Assembly (NCBI RefSeq): GCF_900313025.1
Contig: NZ_OMPQ01000015.1
Coordinates: 443,775 to 507,774 of the forward strand
DNA length: 64,000 bases
Source of the DNA: Pseudophaeobacter sp. EL27
GTDB lineage: Bacteria > Pseudomonadota > Alphaproteobacteria > Rhodobacterales > Rhodobacteraceae
Direction: 5' to 3'
Part shown: positions 62,338-64,000 of the stretch, in pieces
Position numbering within the stretch: the stretch's first letter is position 1
Layout: every line of letters starts with the position of its first letter
Notes under the pieces: generated by a model
Seen by the model: only the letters and a program-made list of their open reading frames with translations
Databases searched by the model: none
What the model was told of the DNA's origin: nothing
Translations under genes and position numbers: made by a program

Positions 62338-62625
62338 TTACTCCATCACTTTGGGGACGGCAAAAAAGCCTTCACGGGCATCCGGCGCATTGGACAGGAC
62401 CTTGTCCGCCTGATTGCCATCCGTGACCACATCTTCGCGCCGCTTGAGTCGCTGCGGGGTGACCGAGGTCATAGGATCGACCCCTTCGACATCCACTTCA
62501 TTCAGCTGCTCGATGAAGTCCAGGATGGTGTTGAATTCGGCGGCCAGGGCTGGCAGCGCCTCGTCTTCAACCTTGATCCGGGCCAGTTTGGCCACTTTGG
62601 CGGCGGTGTTTTGGTCAATCGACAT
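62338..62625 (-). CDS. gatC: Asp-tRNA(Asn)/Glu-tRNA(Gln) amidotransferase subunit C
   Basis: The 95-aa protein starts M-S-I-D-Q-N-T-A-A-K-V-A-K-L-A-R-I. I-L-D-F-I-E-Q-L-N-E-V-D-V-E-G-V-D-P near 34-51 is conserved, followed by the L-x-x-R-E-D-x-V segment. It stabilises GatA on GatB. The ATG at 62625 has GAGGG before it and is fixed by homology; a longer frame to 62754 is rejected. Confidence 0.94.
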   Translation of the reverse strand: MSIDQNTAAKVAKLARIKVEDEALPALAAEFNTILDFIEQLNEVDVEGVDPMTSVTPQRLKRREDVVTDGNQADKVLSNAPDAREGFFAVPKVME

Positions 62626-62856
62626 GGAAACCCTCATCTCGTGTTCAGTCTGGCATTTACCGGGGTGACGGCTCAGCTGCAAGCCTGCGCGCGGTGTTTC
62701 TGCCCGATTTGCACCCGCTCTGCGGCTTTCAAATGCCCAGAGGTGTTTCTCCATTCAGGATAAACTCAAATTTCTGCTCCTGCAGGCTACCAAACTGCTG
62801 CAGCGCTGATAGGCTCCCCTTCGGGTAAACAGGTATTTCCAAGAGGAGTTAGAGTG

Positions 62857-63549
62857 ATGAAAATTATTTGGCTGGGTCATGGCAGTTTTCGCATCGAGAC
62901 AGAGGGTCAGGTACTACTGATAGACCCCTGGCTTACCGGCAATCCGACTCTGGGCGAGGATCAGCATGACGCCGCCCTCGCGGGCGCCAGCCATATTGTC
63001 CTGACCCATACGCATTTTGATCATGTGGTGGATGTGCTGCCGCTGGCCAAGTCGCGCAATATTCCTGTCGTTGGCCAATATGATTTGATGGGCTATTGGG
63101 GCGAAAGCGAAGAGATCACCACCATCGGTTTCAACAAAGGCGGAACTGTCGATCTGGGCGGGCCAAAGCTGGCGATGGTGCCGGCCTCGCATAGTTCCAC
63201 CTTCACCACCGAGGACGGGCTGCGCGCCAGCGGGTCGGAAGTGGGCTATATGCTGATGAGTGAAGGCAAGACCCTCTATATCTCAGGGGACACTGGCCTG
63301 ATGGCAGACATGGAATGGATGGGGGATTACTTCCAGCCCGAGGTTGGCATCATCAGCGCTGGCGGTCACTTTACCATGGACATGAAGCAAACCGCCTATG
63401 CGGCGAAACGCTACTTCAATTTCAAGACCCTCATCCCCTGCCACTACAAATCGTTCCCAATTCTGGAGCAATCGGCAGAACAACTGGTCAAAGCACTGCC
63501 AGATGTAGAGGTCATCGAGCCAGTGGTGATGCAGGCCATCGAGATCTGA
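62857..63549 (+). CDS. UPF0173 metal-dependent hydrolase (metallo-beta-lactamase fold)
   Basis: The 230-aa protein has G-H-G-S-F near 8-12 and L-T-H-T-H-F-D-H near 48-55, the first metal motif. Y-I-S-G-D-T-G-L near 146-153 supplies the bridging Asp, and I-P-C-H-Y near 190 another His. This pattern and size define the UPF0173 (YtkL-like) hydrolases; the physiological substrate is unknown. The ATG at 62857 is used after AGAGGAG; GTG at 62854 is an alternative. It is divergent from gatC. Confidence 0.9.
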   Translation: MKIIWLGHGSFRIETEGQVLLIDPWLTGNPTLGEDQHDAALAGASHIVLTHTHFDHVVDVLPLAKSRNIPVVGQYDLMGYWGESEEITTIGFNKGGTVDLGGPKLAMVPASHSSTFTTEDGLRASGSEVGYMLMSEGKTLYISGDTGLMADMEWMGDYFQPEVGIISAGGHFTMDMKQTAYAAKRYFNFKTLIPCHYKSFPILEQSAEQLVKALPDVEVIEPVVMQAIEI

Positions 63550-63663
63550 GACCGGCCCGGTCTGAAAAAGGGGTCTGCTCTCAAACAAGATCGGATAAGA
63601 AAGACAGGGCGGAGCTCCCGCCCGTCGCCGGATCTGCTGGGCAGATCGCTCCCGTTGGGCCCA

Positions 63664-63686
63664 GCGCCGGGCCTTTGGCCCGGCGC
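63664..63686. terminator. perfect GC hairpin between hydrolase gene and tag
   Basis: GCGCCGGGCC-TTT-GGCCCGGCGC is a perfect 10-bp stem in the convergent spacer, 8 bases past the tag stop. There is no T-run. Confidence 0.55.
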
Positions 63687-63693
63687 GGTGGCG

Positions 63694-64000
63694 TCAAGCC
63701 CCGGGCGTTGTGGCGGGTGGCTGGAACCGAGCCCGGGCTGCATCGGCCTTTTCCCGGCAAATACAGCCCCTTGCGTGATCATTGACCAGACCCATGGCCT
63801 GCATGAAGGCAAAGGCAGTGGTCGGGCCGACAAATTTCCACCCGCGCTTTTTCAATGCCTTGGACAATGCCACCGACTCAGCGCTTGTGGTTTGTGTTTG
63901 TGGCTCCGGACGCGTTGCCGGATCCGGCTCAAAACGCCAGAAAAAAGCTGCCAGCGAGCCAAACTCGGCCACCATTTCCTGGGCACGGCGCGCATTGTTT
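63694..64000 (-). CDS. tag: DNA-3-methyladenine glycosylase I, C-terminal part (5' end outside window)
   Basis: About 102 residues remain; the frame is open to the right edge, so the start is missing. N-A-R-R-A-Q-E-M-V-A-E-F-G-S-L-A-A-F-F-W, W-K-F-V-G-P-T-T-A-F-A-F-M-Q-A-M-G and L-V-N-D-H-A-R-G-C are the conserved Tag segments. The last holds the His and Cys zinc ligands. It removes 3-methyladenine from DNA in base-excision repair. Confidence 0.9.
   Translation of the reverse strand, partial: NNARRAQEMVAEFGSLAAFFWRFEPDPATRPEPQTQTTSAESVALSKALKKRGWKFVGPTTAFAFMQAMGLVNDHARGCICREKADAARARFQPPATTPGA

Noticed and set aside
1-64000. CRISPR array, prophage, insertion sequence or integrase
   Set aside because: No regularly spaced direct repeats, transposase, integrase or phage structural genes were seen on either strand.

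Overview
The window reads as a stretch of chromosome from a marine Rhodobacteraceae bacterium of the Roseobacter group (Alphaproteobacteria). This is inferred from GC-rich coding bias, a choline-O-sulfate/choline-to-betaine operon, a propionyl-CoA/methylmalonyl-CoA locus with a PccR/RamB-type regulator, HdaA with an N-terminal clamp motif, DUF465, DUF1127 and DUF6497-type proteins, and a gatCA pair without gatB. There is no CRISPR array, prophage, insertion sequence or rRNA operon, and I found no tRNA. It looks like ordinary core and accessory chromosome rather than a mobile island.

Layout. 1-1.9 kb: a truncated FAD oxidoreductase coupled to a 2OG-Fe(II) oxygenase. 2.1-5.5 kb: AI-2E-type permease, hdaA and ppx. 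5.5-9.1 kb: an exported hypothetical, an EEP-fold phosphoesterase, a TerB+J-domain protein, a VOC protein and an unrecognised proline-rich protein. 9.1-23.9 kb: the propionate locus, with mcm, a sulfotransferase-like gene, pccA, pccB and several small envelope proteins. A serralysin-like RTX protease and a Bcr/CflA-type MFS exporter lie between pccB and its presumed regulator pccR. 24-31.5 kb: DUF465, then betA, betB, betC and a short BCCT transporter, with divergent betI. 31.5-38.1 kb: DUF1036 protein, EamA transporter, LysE exporter with divergent ArgP-like regulator, nitroreductase, a membrane-anchored ClpP-fold protein and an exported agmatine deiminase-like enzyme. 38.2-45 kb: yebC and two SLC13/TrkA-C permeases flanking a flavoprotein dehydrogenase. 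45.1-52.3 kb: ymdB-type phosphodiesterase, 5-formyl-THF cyclo-ligase, mgtE, guanine deaminase, CAP-domain protein, 8-oxoguanine deaminase-like enzyme and hisN. 52.5-58.3 kb: XRE regulator, quinone oxidoreductase, LysR/DUF1127 pair, Bax-inhibitor-1 protein, GNAT, a hypothetical and rpmG. 58.7-64 kb: rnpB, AmiD/AmpD-like amidase, an excalibur lipoprotein, gatA, gatC, an UPF0173 hydrolase and truncated tag.

How the genes work together. PccA and PccB make methylmalonyl-CoA from propionyl-CoA and Mcm converts it to succinyl-CoA. TTTGCAAA-type sites upstream of both pccB and pccR fit control by PccR. BetC, BetA and BetB turn choline-O-sulfate and choline into glycine betaine, with a BCCT transporter for uptake and BetI as choline-sensing repressor; two inverted repeats in the divergent promoter are candidate BetI sites.

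The less expected observations are: PccR-like sites retained on two promoters now about 2.8 kb apart; a family of short gene-end palindromic repeats whose stems covary between copies; a candidate 26-aa membrane microprotein; an H-type pseudoknot motif between convergent genes; a BCCT transporter lacking the first membrane segment and carrying an altered glycine motif; and a sulfotransferase-like gene overlapping mcm. No convincing wholly new multi-gene system was found.
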